A model generated the notes under the pieces. The model searched no databases. It was not told the origin of the DNA and was given only the letters and a program-made list of their open reading frames with translations. Shown here one piece after another: positions 17,975-26,476 of a stretch of 64,000 nt of DNA. The DNA comes from Acidaminococcus timonensis. Its GTDB lineage: Bacteria; Bacillota; Negativicutes; Acidaminococcales; Acidaminococcaceae. The position numbers and the translations under genes were made by a program. Positions within the stretch are counted from its first letter, which is position 1. Every line of letters begins with the position of its first letter. The stretch is from NCBI RefSeq assembly GCF_900106585.1, contig NZ_FNWH01000005.1, positions 62,001 through 126,000 of the forward strand. Direction: 5' to 3'.

Positions 17975-19795
17975 TCACTGGACCGGATTTGCCAATTTCC
18001 CTATCTCCATTTTTATTCGCCGACATTCCTCTAATTCCTGCAAAAATTTTTCATTTCCCTCTTTTTCATACTTTTCCGCCAGCTGACTGTGTTTTTCATA
18101 TTCTTTATCAAGGGCTGCCACCTGCAGCCGGTTCAGGCAGTCCGTCAGGATGGAAGGAAGGGTTTCCGTCTGCACATTCAAGCTCAGGATCCGGGTCAGT
18201 TCTGTCTGGGCCTCCTGGCCAAGGCTGGCAAACAGATCCCGGGGATCCTGCAGCGTTCCCTGCTGGACTGCCTGGAGAAAGGCCCGGAAGATTTCCTGCC
18301 GGGCCGGAGTGGTAAAGGTGGCCAGGCTGGCGATTCCTTCCTGCCCGGGCTGGGGCGGAATGCCCTCCAGGAACGCCCGCAACACCAGACGCTCGGCCTG
18401 TTCCGTAGGGTTGGTCAGCTTCACCTGCTTCTGGGTCAGCCATTCCGGATTGAACGGCTTTTGCTTCCCATCCTGGTGGGTCAGCTTCCGGTATTCGCTC
18501 TGGATCAGCCCTTCATCGATGGACAGCCGCCGGGCCAGGTCCCGGATCCGCTCCCCCACTTCCACGTCGCTGGTGCAGTCCAGAAAAAAGGGTAGCACCC
18601 GGGCCACCGCTTCCACTTTGCCCCCCAGGGTCTCCGTGTCGCAGGCCGCCAGGGTGGAATCCACCTGATAGTCCATACCGGGTTTGGCGTTCTTCAGCAA
18701 TTCTTCGAACGCCGTCCGGCCCTCCTTTCGGATGAACTCATCCGGGTCCTTTCCATCGGTCACGTGCATCACCCGGCATTTCAGCCCGGCCCGCAGCGCC
18801 AGGGGAATGGCCCGCATGGCTGCTGCCCGGCCGGCCCGGTCACTGTCGAAGCAGAATACCACTTCCGGGGTCAGCCGTTTGAGGAGCGCCGCCTGATGCT
18901 CTGTGAAGGCCGTTCCCATGGAGGCCACGGCCCAGTCGATACCGGCGGCATGGAGGCTGATGGCATCCATATGGCCTTCCACGATCAGGGCCTGCTGCCG
19001 TTTCCGGATGGCGGGAGCCGCCCGGTCCAGGCCGAACAGCAGGTTTCCTTTGTGGAACCAGGCCGTTTCCCCGGTATTCATGTATTTGGCCGGAGAGGCC
19101 TCCTTGTTCAGGATCCGTCCTGTAAACCCCACCACCCGGCTCCGGGGATCCCGGATGGGAATCATGACCCGCTCCCGGAATTTGTCGTATACTCCGCGTG
19201 TCTGCCGCCGGTTCACCAGCCCGGCCTTCAGCAGCACCTCTTCCTTTACGCCCCGTCCTTCCAGGGCACGGGCCAGGGTGGTGAAGTCCGGCGGGGCCAT
19301 GCCCAGGCCGAAGGAATCGATGATATCCCGTCCAATGCCCCGGCCGGCCAGATACTGGATGCCCAGCTGCCCGTAGTGGGTGTTCACCAGACAGGAATGA
19401 AAGAACCGGGCCGCCAGGTCGTTGGCCTCCAGCACCTCCCGGGTTTCCTTTTCCCGGGCGATCTCCCGGGCAGTCTTGGCCCGCTCCGGCACCGGGATGC
19501 CGTACTTGCCCGCCAGCTGCTTCAAGGCCTCGGGAAAGGTCAGGTTGTCCCGTTTCATCACATAGGAGAACACATCGCCTCCGGCCCCGCAGCCGAAGCA
19601 GTGGAACAGCCCCTTGGCCGGATCCACCGTAAACGAGGGGGTCTTTTCCCCATGGAACGGGCAGCAGCCCCAATACCGGCTGCCCTTCCGCTTCAGAGCC
19701 ACCGTCTCTGAAACGATGCTCACCAGATCGGCTGCCTGACGCACCTGCTCTTTGAAATTGGCGAATTTCTCTTTCATGTCATCCATGGAACTCAT
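17975..19795 (-). CDS. dnaG: DNA primase
   Basis: The 606-residue protein has the N-terminal CHC2 zinc finger (CCPFHGEKTPSFTV...FHCFGCGAGGD, near residues 40-70). The catalytic core (YDKFRERVMIPIRD, GFTGRIL), the TOPRIM fold (LIVEGHMDAISLHAAG; FCFDSDRAGRAAAMRA) and a C-terminal helicase-binding region follow. It makes RNA primers on the lagging strand. A second ATG at 19786 is an alternative start, and the upstream Shine-Dalgarno sequence is weak for both. It lies upstream of rpoD in the same direction. Confidence 0.97.
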   Translation of the reverse strand: MSSMDDMKEKFANFKEQVRQAADLVSIVSETVALKRKGSRYWGCCPFHGEKTPSFTVDPAKGLFHCFGCGAGGDVFSYVMKRDNLTFPEALKQLAGKYGIPVPERAKTAREIAREKETREVLEANDLAARFFHSCLVNTHYGQLGIQYLAGRGIGRDIIDSFGLGMAPPDFTTLARALEGRGVKEEVLLKAGLVNRRQTRGVYDKFRERVMIPIRDPRSRVVGFTGRILNKEASPAKYMNTGETAWFHKGNLLFGLDRAAPAIRKRQQALIVEGHMDAISLHAAGIDWAVASMGTAFTEHQAALLKRLTPEVVFCFDSDRAGRAAAMRAIPLALRAGLKCRVMHVTDGKDPDEFIRKEGRTAFEELLKNAKPGMDYQVDSTLAACDTETLGGKVEAVARVLPFFLDCTSDVEVGERIRDLARRLSIDEGLIQSEYRKLTHQDGKQKPFNPEWLTQKQVKLTNPTEQAERLVLRAFLEGIPPQPGQEGIASLATFTTPARQEIFRAFLQAVQQGTLQDPRDLFASLGQEAQTELTRILSLNVQTETLPSILTDCLNRLQVAALDKEYEKHSQLAEKYEKEGNEKFLQELEECRRIKMEIGKLANPVQ

Positions 19796-19831
19796 CCTGT
19801 TCTTTCTGCAATAGTATTCTTATTCGACGAA

Positions 19832-19868
19832 AAAGAGGAAATTCCTGCTTTTGCAGGGATTTCCTCTT
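19832..19868 (-). terminator. Terminator after ppsR
   Basis: A stem of about 16 bp with one mismatch (AAGAGGAAATTCCTGC / CAGGGATTTCCTCTT) is followed on the minus strand by CTTTTTCG. It separates ppsR from dnaG. Confidence 0.85.
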
Positions 19869-19890
19869 GACAAGGCAAAAAGCGCTGTTT

Positions 19891-20712
19891 TCAGGATTCG
19901 TAATCGAACCGTTTCCGCAGGTATTCCAGGATCAGGCTGGCGGTTTCCTCGATGGCCCGGTTGGACACGTTGATGATCATGCAATGGAGCTGCTGCATGA
20001 TGGCCCGGGCATATTCCAGTTCCTCCTGGATCCGGTGGATATCGGCATAGTTGGCCCCGTCGGTGAGGCCCATGGCCTTGAGCCGGGCACAGCGGATCTC
20101 GTTCAGCTTGAAGGGGTCGATCAAAAGACCGATGATCCGGCTGGAAGGCACTTTGAACAGTTCCTCCGGCGGCGGGATCTCCGGTACCAGCGGTACGTTG
20201 GCCACCTTCAGCTGTTTGTTGGCCAGGTACATGGAAAGGGGCGTCTTGGAAGTCCTGGACACCCCGATGATCACCAGGTCGGCCTTGGCCAGGCCCCAGG
20301 GGTTCTTTCCGTCATCGTACTTGATGGCGAATTCCACCGCTGCCACCCGTTTGAAGTATTCATGGTCCAGGGCGTGGATCAGACCGGGCTGGTTCTTGGG
20401 CAGCAGGCCGGAGGTCTTTTCGATGGCCTTCAGCACAGGACCCAGGATGTCCACCACTTCCACATCCAGTTCGATGGCCTTCTGGGCCACCGCTTTCCGC
20501 ATTTCCGGAGAAACGATGGTATAGCACACAATGGCATTCTGTTCCCTGGCTTCCGTCAGGATCTTGTTGATCTGCTCCACGCTCTTCACATAGGGCACCC
20601 GGATGATATCGAATTTCTCCTGGACGAACTGGCTGGTGGTGGCCTTCACCACCGATTCCGAGGTTTCGCCGATGGAGTCTGAAATGGCATAGATGATCGG
20701 TGCTTTAGCTAT
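19891..20712 (-). CDS. ppsR: PEP synthase regulatory protein (DUF299 kinase/pyrophosphorylase), apparent ATA start
   Basis: From 20712 the frame gives 273 residues, the usual length for this family, beginning (ATA)AKAPIIYAISDSIGETSES. The SDSIGET motif and the nucleotide-binding loop GVSRTSKTPLSMYLA (near residue 150-165) are diagnostic. PpsR/PDRP proteins inactivate PEP synthase (or PPDK) by ADP-dependent phosphorylation of a Thr next to the catalytic His, and reactivate it by phosphorolysis. No ATG, GTG or TTG gives a full-length protein; the first GTG lies 19-20 codons downstream and would remove SDSIGET. A GGGAGGA site sits 7 nt before the ATA. The start overlaps the 3' end of the ccpN-like gene by 8 bp, so translation may be coupled. 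ppsA, its expected target, lies two genes upstream. Confidence 0.9.
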   Translation of the reverse strand: MAKAPIIYAISDSIGETSESVVKATTSQFVQEKFDIIRVPYVKSVEQINKILTEAREQNAIVCYTIVSPEMRKAVAQKAIELDVEVVDILGPVLKAIEKTSGLLPKNQPGLIHALDHEYFKRVAAVEFAIKYDDGKNPWGLAKADLVIIGVSRTSKTPLSMYLANKQLKVANVPLVPEIPPPEELFKVPSSRIIGLLIDPFKLNEIRCARLKAMGLTDGANYADIHRIQEELEYARAIMQQLHCMIINVSNRAIEETASLILEYLRKRFDYES

Positions 20713-21370
20713 GATAGGTTCCTCCCTTCCCTTCTGCCAGCTCTACCAGAAGACGGGTAAAGTTGGTCTTGGTCACCCGGCCCACCAGCTGCAGCTTGCG
20801 GGGGTCATCCCCCACCTGGCGCACCACAGGCAGGCAGTCGATTTCGCTGTCCATGAGCCGCCGGGCTGCCGAGGCCGCCGGTTCTTCCGGCGCGGCTGTG
20901 ACGATTTTGCTGAGCGGGGTCATCACCATGGCCACAGGCAGCTGGTGCAGGTCCGAGCCGGGGGTGATGGCTGCCTTCAGCAGGTCTTTTCGGGAAACCA
21001 CCCCATGGAGCAGCCCTTCCGGCCCTTCCACCACGAATACCGTTCCCACATCTTCCAGGAACATGGTGATGGCGGCATCATAGGCACTTTTGTCGCTGCT
21101 GACCACAATGGGGACGCTTTTGATGTCCTCCACCGTAATGGAGGACAGTTCCTCCTGAAGCAGTCCCAGGGTATTCTTTCCGGTGTAGAAATACCCTACC
21201 CGGGGCCGGGCATCCAGGATACCGCTCATGGTCAGGATGGCCAGATCGGACCGGAGAGCGGCCCGGCTGAGCCCCAGTTCCCGGGCGATGGCTTCCCCCG
21301 CCACAGGACCTTCCTGGCGCACGATTTCGGCGATTTTCCGTTGTCTTTCACTCAGAGGAATGGGGCTCAT
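20705..21370 (-). CDS. ccpN: CcpN-like transcriptional repressor (HTH + two CBS domains)
   Basis: Starting at 21370 (MSPIPLSERQRKIAEIV) the protein has 221 residues. It has an N-terminal winged HTH (GEAIARELGLSRAALRSDLA, near residues 20-45), then two CBS domains (DIKSVPIVVSSDKSAYDAAI...FVVEGPEGLLHGVVSRKDLL and VMTPLSKIVTAAP...LPVV). This is the CcpN architecture; B. subtilis CcpN represses gluconeogenic genes and is encoded next to the DUF299 gene yqfL, exactly as here. An upstream ATG (at 21400) overlaps the promoter -10 and is unlikely to be used. Confidence 0.88.
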   Translation of the reverse strand: MSPIPLSERQRKIAEIVRQEGPVAGEAIARELGLSRAALRSDLAILTMSGILDARPRVGYFYTGKNTLGLLQEELSSITVEDIKSVPIVVSSDKSAYDAAITMFLEDVGTVFVVEGPEGLLHGVVSRKDLLKAAITPGSDLHQLPVAMVMTPLSKIVTAAPEEPAASAARRLMDSEIDCLPVVRQVGDDPRKLQLVGRVTKTNFTRLLVELAEGKGGTYHS

Positions 21371-21395
21371 CTCCCTTCCAAAGGATTCTGATTCC

Positions 21396-21424
21396 ATTAT
21401 AAGAGAAAAGGGGCCTCCGTGCAA
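21396..21424 (-). promoter_or_regulatory. Promoter of ccpN-ppsR
   Basis: Minus-strand TTGCAC (21419-21424) and TATAAT (21396-21401) are 17 bp apart. The promoter is superimposed on the terminator hairpin of ppsA. Confidence 0.78.
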
Positions 21425-21435
21425 GGAGCCCCTTT
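21407..21435 (-). terminator. Terminator of ppsA
   Basis: Stem AAAGGGGC(C)TCC / GGAGCCCCTTT with one bulge lies just past the ppsA stop and is followed by CTTTTCTCTTAT on the minus strand. Confidence 0.7.
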
Positions 21436-21445
21436 GGGTTACTGC

Positions 21446-23839
21446 TTACCAGGCCAGTTCTTCATCGTGCAGGTTCCGGCCCCGTCCGGTGAGTTTGTCC
21501 AGGATCAGCCGCTGTTCCACCTGGGCAACCATCTTTTTGGTGAACTTCACCGCATCCGGGTTCACGGACATGCTGTCGATGCCACTTTGCACCAGGAAGG
21601 CAGCAAAATCCGGGTACACGCTGGCAGCCTGGCCGCAGAGAGAAACGGTCTTTCCATCCCTGTGGGCCACTTCGATCAGGTGACGGATGGCCCTGCGTAC
21701 GGCCAGATTCCGTTCGTCGAACAGATGGGCAATGCCATCGTTGTTCCGGTCGCAGCCCAGGATCAGCATGGTCAGGTCATTGGAACCGATGGAATACCCA
21801 TCCACGAACTGGTTGAACTGATCCGCCAGGATGATGTTGGCCGGGATTTCCGCCATGAGCCATACCTTGAAATCAGGCCCTCTGTGCAGCCCTTCTTCAG
21901 CCATGATTTCCACCACTTTCTGGGCTTCGTCCACGGTACGGCAGAAGGGGATCATCACGTTCAGGTTCTTCAGACCGTATTCCTCCCGCACTTTCCGCAC
22001 GGCTTTGCATTCCAGCCGGAAAGCTTCCGTGTATTTGGGGTCGTAGTACCGGGAAGCGCCTCTCCAGCCCAGCAGGTCACTGGGTTCGTGAGGTTCGAAT
22101 GCTTCCCCGCCCTTCAGGTCCCGATATTCCGTAGACTTGAAATCGCTGAACCGCAGGGTCACCGGCCGGGGTGCCATGGCAGCACATACCTTGCGGAACC
22201 CTTCTGCCAGCATATCCACCACTTTTTCCGGATGACCGGTCTTGATCAGATACAGGGGATGTTCGTGGATATAGGTGGTCCAGATGAATTCTTCCCGCAT
22301 CAGGCCGATTCCGTCGCAGGGCAGCTGGCTGTATTTCTCGGCCAGGTCCGGATCCCCCAGGTTCATGTAGATCCGGGTCCCGGTCACAGGGAAGGTTTCC
22401 TGGGCCACTACGGTGGCCGCCTGGGGTGCTGCGGCTGCTTCTGCTTTCTTCACCTGCAGGTTGCCGGCAAACACCACGCCGTTACTGGCATCCACCGTGA
22501 TTTCTTCCCCGTTCTTCAAGACGGAGGTGGCCGCCTGGCCCCGGCTCTTGGTACCTACAATGCAGGGAATGCCCAGTTCCCGGCTGACGATGGAAGCGTG
22601 GCAGGTCATGCCGCCGCTGTCGGTAACGATGGCCTGGGCCTTCTTCATGGCCGGAACCCAGTCAGGGGCGGTCATTTCGGTGACCAGGATTTCGCCGTCC
22701 TGGAATTCATCGATGTCCTTGGGGTCTGCAATCACATGGACCTTGCCGTAGCCCATGCCCGGGCTGGCCGGCAGGCCTTTCAGAAGGACCTTTGCATTGG
22801 CTGCGCTCTGGGGTTCCTTCTCCGTTTTCCCCTTCTTCTCCTTATTTCTCCGGGACCATACGGTTTCCGGACGGGCCTGAAGGATCCAGATCTTCCCATC
22901 CCGTTCATCGATGCCCCACTCCATATCCATGTAGCAGCCGTAATGGGCTTCGATTTTCCTGGCATACCCGGCCAGTTCCAGGATCTGCTGGTTGGTCAGG
23001 GTCTGGCGTTTTCTGTCCGCTTCCGGCACCGGCACTTCTTCCGTGTCGCCGCCCTGTTTGCGGACCAGCATCACGTCCTGTTCATTCACCGTGGCGGACA
23101 GAATCTTCATATCCTCCTTGGACACAATGTAGGTATCCGGCGTCACCACACCGCCGACCACATATTCGCCCAGGCCCCAGGCACCTTCGATCATGATGTT
23201 CCGGTCATCACCGTTGGCCACGTTCACGGTGAACATGACCCCGGCAGCTTTGGAGAACACCATCATCTGCACCACCGCGGACAGCGCCAGGGACAGATGG
23301 TCATAGCCCTGTTTTTCCCGGTAGTACACGGCCCGGTCCGTAAAGCAGGAAGCATAGCATTCCTTCACCTTGGCGATGACCTGGTCAGCGCCCTGTACGT
23401 TCAGGTAGGTATCCTGCTGGCCGGCGAAGCTGGCATCCGGCAGGTCTTCCGCCGTGGCGCTGGAACGGACAGCCACGTAAGGGGCTTTTTCCCCCATTTT
23501 ATCGGCCAGTTCCGCATATGCCCTGCGGATCGCATCCTGGAGATCCTGGGGCATTTCCTGTTCCATGATGGCAGCCCGCAGCTGGCTGCATACGCTGCTC
23601 AGCTGGTCGTTGTCATCCACATCGGTGAGGCTGGCCAGCAGGGTGCGCATCCGCTCCTCCAGGCCGGTTTCCTTGATGAAGTACCGGTAGGCATAGGCCG
23701 TGGTGGCGAACCCATAGGGAACGGGCACATCCGTCTTGGAAGTCATTTCCCCCAGAGAAGAGGATTTCCCCCCTACGATATCCACGTCTTTCCGTTCCAG
23801 CTGTTCGAACCACAACAAATATGCTTTGGACTTATCCAT
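21446..23839 (-). CDS. ppsA: Phosphoenolpyruvate synthase (pyruvate, water dikinase)
   Basis: The 797-residue protein has the PpsA length (PPDK is near 880). The N-terminal ATP-grasp half starts near GGKSSSLGEMTSKTDVPVPYG and includes AVRSSATAEDLPDASFAGQQ. The central phosphohistidine domain reads GGMTCHASIVSRELGIPCIVGT; the His here is phosphorylated and the preceding Thr is the expected PpsR target. The C-terminal PEP/pyruvate-binding barrel has LMREEFIW, MIPFCRTVDEA, SIGSNDLTML and SLCGQAAS. It converts pyruvate, ATP and water to PEP, AMP and Pi for gluconeogenesis. Its regulator ppsR and a CcpN homologue lie directly downstream. Confidence 0.95.
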   Translation of the reverse strand: MDKSKAYLLWFEQLERKDVDIVGGKSSSLGEMTSKTDVPVPYGFATTAYAYRYFIKETGLEERMRTLLASLTDVDDNDQLSSVCSQLRAAIMEQEMPQDLQDAIRRAYAELADKMGEKAPYVAVRSSATAEDLPDASFAGQQDTYLNVQGADQVIAKVKECYASCFTDRAVYYREKQGYDHLSLALSAVVQMMVFSKAAGVMFTVNVANGDDRNIMIEGAWGLGEYVVGGVVTPDTYIVSKEDMKILSATVNEQDVMLVRKQGGDTEEVPVPEADRKRQTLTNQQILELAGYARKIEAHYGCYMDMEWGIDERDGKIWILQARPETVWSRRNKEKKGKTEKEPQSAANAKVLLKGLPASPGMGYGKVHVIADPKDIDEFQDGEILVTEMTAPDWVPAMKKAQAIVTDSGGMTCHASIVSRELGIPCIVGTKSRGQAATSVLKNGEEITVDASNGVVFAGNLQVKKAEAAAAPQAATVVAQETFPVTGTRIYMNLGDPDLAEKYSQLPCDGIGLMREEFIWTTYIHEHPLYLIKTGHPEKVVDMLAEGFRKVCAAMAPRPVTLRFSDFKSTEYRDLKGGEAFEPHEPSDLLGWRGASRYYDPKYTEAFRLECKAVRKVREEYGLKNLNVMIPFCRTVDEAQKVVEIMAEEGLHRGPDFKVWLMAEIPANIILADQFNQFVDGYSIGSNDLTMLILGCDRNNDGIAHLFDERNLAVRRAIRHLIEVAHRDGKTVSLCGQAASVYPDFAAFLVQSGIDSMSVNPDAVKFTKKMVAQVEQRLILDKLTGRGRNLHDEELAW

Positions 23840-23884
23840 GGTATACGCTCCTTTGCTCTACGCTATTGGCGGTTATTTCTTTAA

Positions 23885-23923
23885 TATAGTGTATACTATA
23901 TCACTATATGGTGCATTATTCAA
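23885..23923 (-). promoter_or_regulatory. ppsA promoter with overlapping AT-rich dyads
   Basis: On the minus strand TTGAAT (23918-23923) and TATAGT (23895-23900) are 17 bp apart. TATAGT-GTAT-ACTATA (23885-23900) is an inverted repeat over the -10, and a further ACTATA lies in the spacer (23903-23908). This is a plausible operator for the CcpN-like repressor, although it does not match the B. subtilis CcpN box exactly. Confidence 0.65.
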
Positions 23924-23938
23924 GGAGTATACCCAAAA

Positions 23939-24066
23939 ATAAAGGCGCTGTGAAAAAATCATCCACAGCGCCTTTATTTCGCTAGCGTCAGCTGGCTTCC
24001 ATCGGCTAGTGACTAGTGACTAGTGACTAGTGACGGGGTGTGAAAAAGCATTTTTTCACACCCCGT
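23939..24066 (+). repeat. Intergenic hairpin-heptamer-hairpin module, copy 2
   Basis: The order and sequence match copy 1 at 8619 closely: GGCGCTGTGAAAAAATCATC hairpin, GCTAGCGTCAGCTGGCTTCC, four TAGTGAC heptamers (24007-24034), and the GGGGTGTGAAAAA / TTTTTTCACACCCC hairpin. It lies between ppsA's promoter and the 3' end of the flavin-reductase-like gene. Confidence 0.92.
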
Positions 24067-24115
24067 CGATTTTTACCAGCACAGCTGATTGCCACCAGCT
24101 GGAGGTTTTTACAAC

Positions 24116-24679
24116 TTATTCTTTTCCCGGCGCTTCCGGATGGGCAAAGGCCTTGCCCACCGTCCTGGTGGCCACCAGGTAGGTATGGTTCATGGCATCG
24201 AACACCAGGGGACGCAGCTTGGCCGGATCCACCTTTCCCTCGGTGAGTACGCTTTCATCAGCGCTTACATTCACGATTTCACCCACCAGCCGTTCGTTTT
24301 CTTCATCATAGCTCTTCACCCTGCATTCCAGCACCATGGGCAGCTCTGTGATGATGGGGGCATCCACCCGGCTGGATTTTTCCACATGGAACCCGGCCCT
24401 GGCCACTTTGTCCGGCACCTTGTTGCCGGATACCATGCCCACATAATCACAGGCGGCCAGCTGGGCCTCCGTAGCCATGCTGACCGTAAAAGCCCCGGTT
24501 TTCTTCAGGTTGGCTACGGTTTTGTGGGTCCGGGCCAGGCAGAAGGAAATCTCCGTATCATTGCTGATGCCGCCCCAGGCTGCATTCATCACATCCGGTA
24601 CCCCGTTTTCATCATAGGTCCCGATCATATACACCGGCTGAGGATAGGTCACCGGTCTGGCGCCAAAATCTTTCCGCAT
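24116..24679 (-). CDS. Flavin reductase-like FMN-binding protein
   Basis: Starting at 24679 (MRKDFGARPVTYPQPVYMIG) the protein has 187 residues. The pattern P.P.Y.IGTYDENG.P..M..AW...SND, then CLARTHKTVANLKKTGAFTV and a YVG..SG.K.PDK segment, is that of the flavin-reductase-like/DIM6 family, which binds FMN and often serves as a NAD(P)H:flavin oxidoreductase. The role is unknown. The gene follows the FecCD permease by 50 bp and may share its transcript, but a functional link is not evident. Confidence 0.82.
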   Translation of the reverse strand: MRKDFGARPVTYPQPVYMIGTYDENGVPDVMNAAWGGISNDTEISFCLARTHKTVANLKKTGAFTVSMATEAQLAACDYVGMVSGNKVPDKVARAGFHVEKSSRVDAPIITELPMVLECRVKSYDEENERLVGEIVNVSADESVLTEGKVDPAKLRPLVFDAMNHTYLVATRTVGKAFAHPEAPGKE

Positions 24680-24729
24680 TGCTATCACGCTCCTTACAGG
24701 TTCTTCTATTTCCATTATACGAAAAGCTG

Positions 24730-25701
24730 TCAACCCCGACGGCGCAGCAGCCACAGGAAATAGGGGGCCCCGAACAGGGCCGTGACGATTCCCACCCGGA
24801 TTTCACCCCCGGGCAGCAGGGCCCGGCCCAGGCTGTCGCACAGCACCAGGAACAGAGCCCCGCCCAGGGCGCTGAGAGGCAGCAGGCTCCGGTGATCGGG
24901 TCCCGTCAGGAGCCGCAGCATATGGGGAATGATCAGGCCCACGAAGCCAATATTCCCGCCGGCACATACGGCCAGTCCCATGAGCAGGGAGACCCAGCCC
25001 AGCACCTGTTTCCGCCACCGGGGCGCATCCAGGCCCAGAGCCAGGGCCTGTTCCTCCCCCAGGCTCAGCAAGTTCAGCGGACGTCCCCACAGGCAGAGGA
25101 CCAGGAGCACAACCAGCAGCAGGGGCAGCAGCACCGCCGCCTGCTGCCAGGTTCCCACCCCCAGGTTCCCCAGGGTCCAGAAAAAGTACTGGCGCATGAT
25201 GGCGTCCGGAGCAAAACTCAAAAGACCTGCCGTCAGGGCTCCGCAGAACAGGCTGACAGCCACCCCGGCCAGGAGCAGCCTGACCGGTTCCCTGTCGTTC
25301 TCACTCCGGCCCAGGATCCCCACCAGCAGGGAAGCCAGCGCCGCCCCGGCAAAAGCCCCTAGAGGCAGGAACAGGTACTGCCGGGCCGGCAGCCCGGTGA
25401 GCAGCAGGATCACCGCTCCCAGGGAAGCCCCGCCGGACACCCCCAGGATGCCCGGATCCGCCAGGGGATTGCCGAAAAGCCCCTGGAGAGCTGCCCCGGA
25501 AGCCGCCAGGGCCGCTCCCGTGCCCAGGCCCAGCAGCAGCCGGGGCAGGCGCAGGTTCCATACCACATTCTGCTCCAGGGGCGTCAGGCCGCCGGTCAGG
25601 AGATGGGGCAGGGACACTGGCACCTGACCGGTGACCAGGGCCATCAGGCAGACGGGAACCAGGGCCACCAGCAGGATGCCCAGCAGTTTTCCCTTTCTCA
25701 T
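24730..25701 (-). CDS. FecCD/BtuC-family ABC transporter permease (orphan)
   Basis: The 323-residue protein has about 9-10 hydrophobic segments and the permease motifs RLPRLLLGLGTGAALAASGA, LQGLFGNPLADPGILGVSGG and GFVGLIIPHMLRLLTGPDHR. Such permeases import iron-siderophore, heme or cobalamin complexes with an ATPase and a binding protein. Neither partner is encoded nearby. The upstream side is occupied by an IS200-type element whose right end lies only about 65 bp before the start, so the element may have separated this gene from its operon. It has its own AAGGAGG site. Confidence 0.9.
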   Translation of the reverse strand: MRKGKLLGILLVALVPVCLMALVTGQVPVSLPHLLTGGLTPLEQNVVWNLRLPRLLLGLGTGAALAASGAALQGLFGNPLADPGILGVSGGASLGAVILLLTGLPARQYLFLPLGAFAGAALASLLVGILGRSENDREPVRLLLAGVAVSLFCGALTAGLLSFAPDAIMRQYFFWTLGNLGVGTWQQAAVLLPLLLVVLLVLCLWGRPLNLLSLGEEQALALGLDAPRWRKQVLGWVSLLMGLAVCAGGNIGFVGLIIPHMLRLLTGPDHRSLLPLSALGGALFLVLCDSLGRALLPGGEIRVGIVTALFGAPYFLWLLRRRG

Positions 25702-25764
25702 CAGCAGTTCCTCCTTTTTCTGTCCAGCCAGCCGGGACAGGACGAGACCGGCTGTTTACCAAAT

Positions 25765-26470
25765 AATCATCCACCCGCATAGCGGGTGGTTTTTCCTTTT
25801 CGGGCATAGCCCTAATACTACTGGCAACGTACAAGTACGTTAAAAAATTGGCCTGTCAGCCACGCACAGGATTACTTGCTACCCGTAAACGGGTCCCTGG
25901 GGTCGAAGATACTTAACTGATCCGCTACCCTATCCTGCTTCAGCTGATTGGCAATATAATTTTTAATTGCCACAGTATTTTTGCCGACAGTATCGACATA
26001 GTATCCCTTGCACCAAAATTCGCGATTTCGGTAAGCAAATTTCATATTTCCAAACTTCTGGAAAATCATGAGACTGCTTTTGCCTTTCAGGTATCCCATG
26101 AATCCCGAAACGCTAATTTTGGGCGGGATACTTACTAACAGATGCACATGGTCAGGACAGATTTCTCCTTCGATAATCTCTACCCCTTTCCATGAGCAAA
26201 GTTGTCGTAAGATTTCTCTGATCGCCAACCTTTTTTCTTCATAGAAAACTTTTCTCCGATACTTTGGAGCAAACACAATATGATACTTACAATTCCATCT
26301 TGTGTGTGCTAAGCTATAGTTAACATTACTTTGCCCACTTGGCATTGTAGTGCACCTCCTAATGTTTTACTTTGCATGACTGACAGGTCAATTGCATCGT
26401 ACTACATTGGGAGTTTTTTTCATAGCTATAAGCTTTCCGGAACCACGCCACTATGGCGTGGTTTTCAAAA
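25765..26470 (-). mobile_element. IS200-type element (IS200/IS605 family), approximate ends
   Basis: About 0.7 kb holds a single tyrosine HUH transposase and no accessory tnpB. Short hairpins lie near both ends, as these elements use for single-strand recognition: AACCACGCCA-CTA-TGGCGTGGTT (26441-26463) on the tnpA-upstream side and CCACCCGC-ATA-GCGGGTGG (25771-25789) on the other. Such elements make no target duplication, so exact ends are uncertain by about 10-20 bp. Confidence 0.85.
25872..26345 (-). CDS. tnpA: IS200-type transposase TnpA (Y1 HUH)
   Basis: The 157-residue protein begins with an AGGAGG site before the ATG. It shows the TnpA pattern YHIVFAPKYRRKVF, the HUH motif in CPDHVHLLVSIPP (near residue 65) and the catalytic tyrosine region WCKGYYVDTVGKN (near 115). 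It cuts and rejoins single-stranded DNA at the element's hairpin ends. All key residues are present, so the protein may be active. Confidence 0.95.
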   Translation of the reverse strand: MPSGQSNVNYSLAHTRWNCKYHIVFAPKYRRKVFYEEKRLAIREILRQLCSWKGVEIIEGEICPDHVHLLVSIPPKISVSGFMGYLKGKSSLMIFQKFGNMKFAYRNREFWCKGYYVDTVGKNTVAIKNYIANQLKQDRVADQLSIFDPRDPFTGSK

Positions 26471-26476
26471 GAACAC

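Noticed and set aside
21446-23839. Pyruvate, phosphate dikinase (PpdK)
   Set aside because: The length (797) and the GGMTCHASIVSRELGIP phosphohistidine motif fit PEP synthase, not PPDK, which is near 880 residues with a GG.TSHAA motif.
21419-23884. An 821-codon open frame on the plus strand
   Set aside because: It lies exactly antisense to ppsA, has His/Phe/Gly-rich composition typical of GC-biased antisense frames, and shows no domain or ribosome-binding site.
25301-25834. A 177-codon minus-strand frame in another frame of the FecCD region
   Set aside because: Pro/Gly/Ala-rich shadow of the permease gene with no ribosome-binding site.
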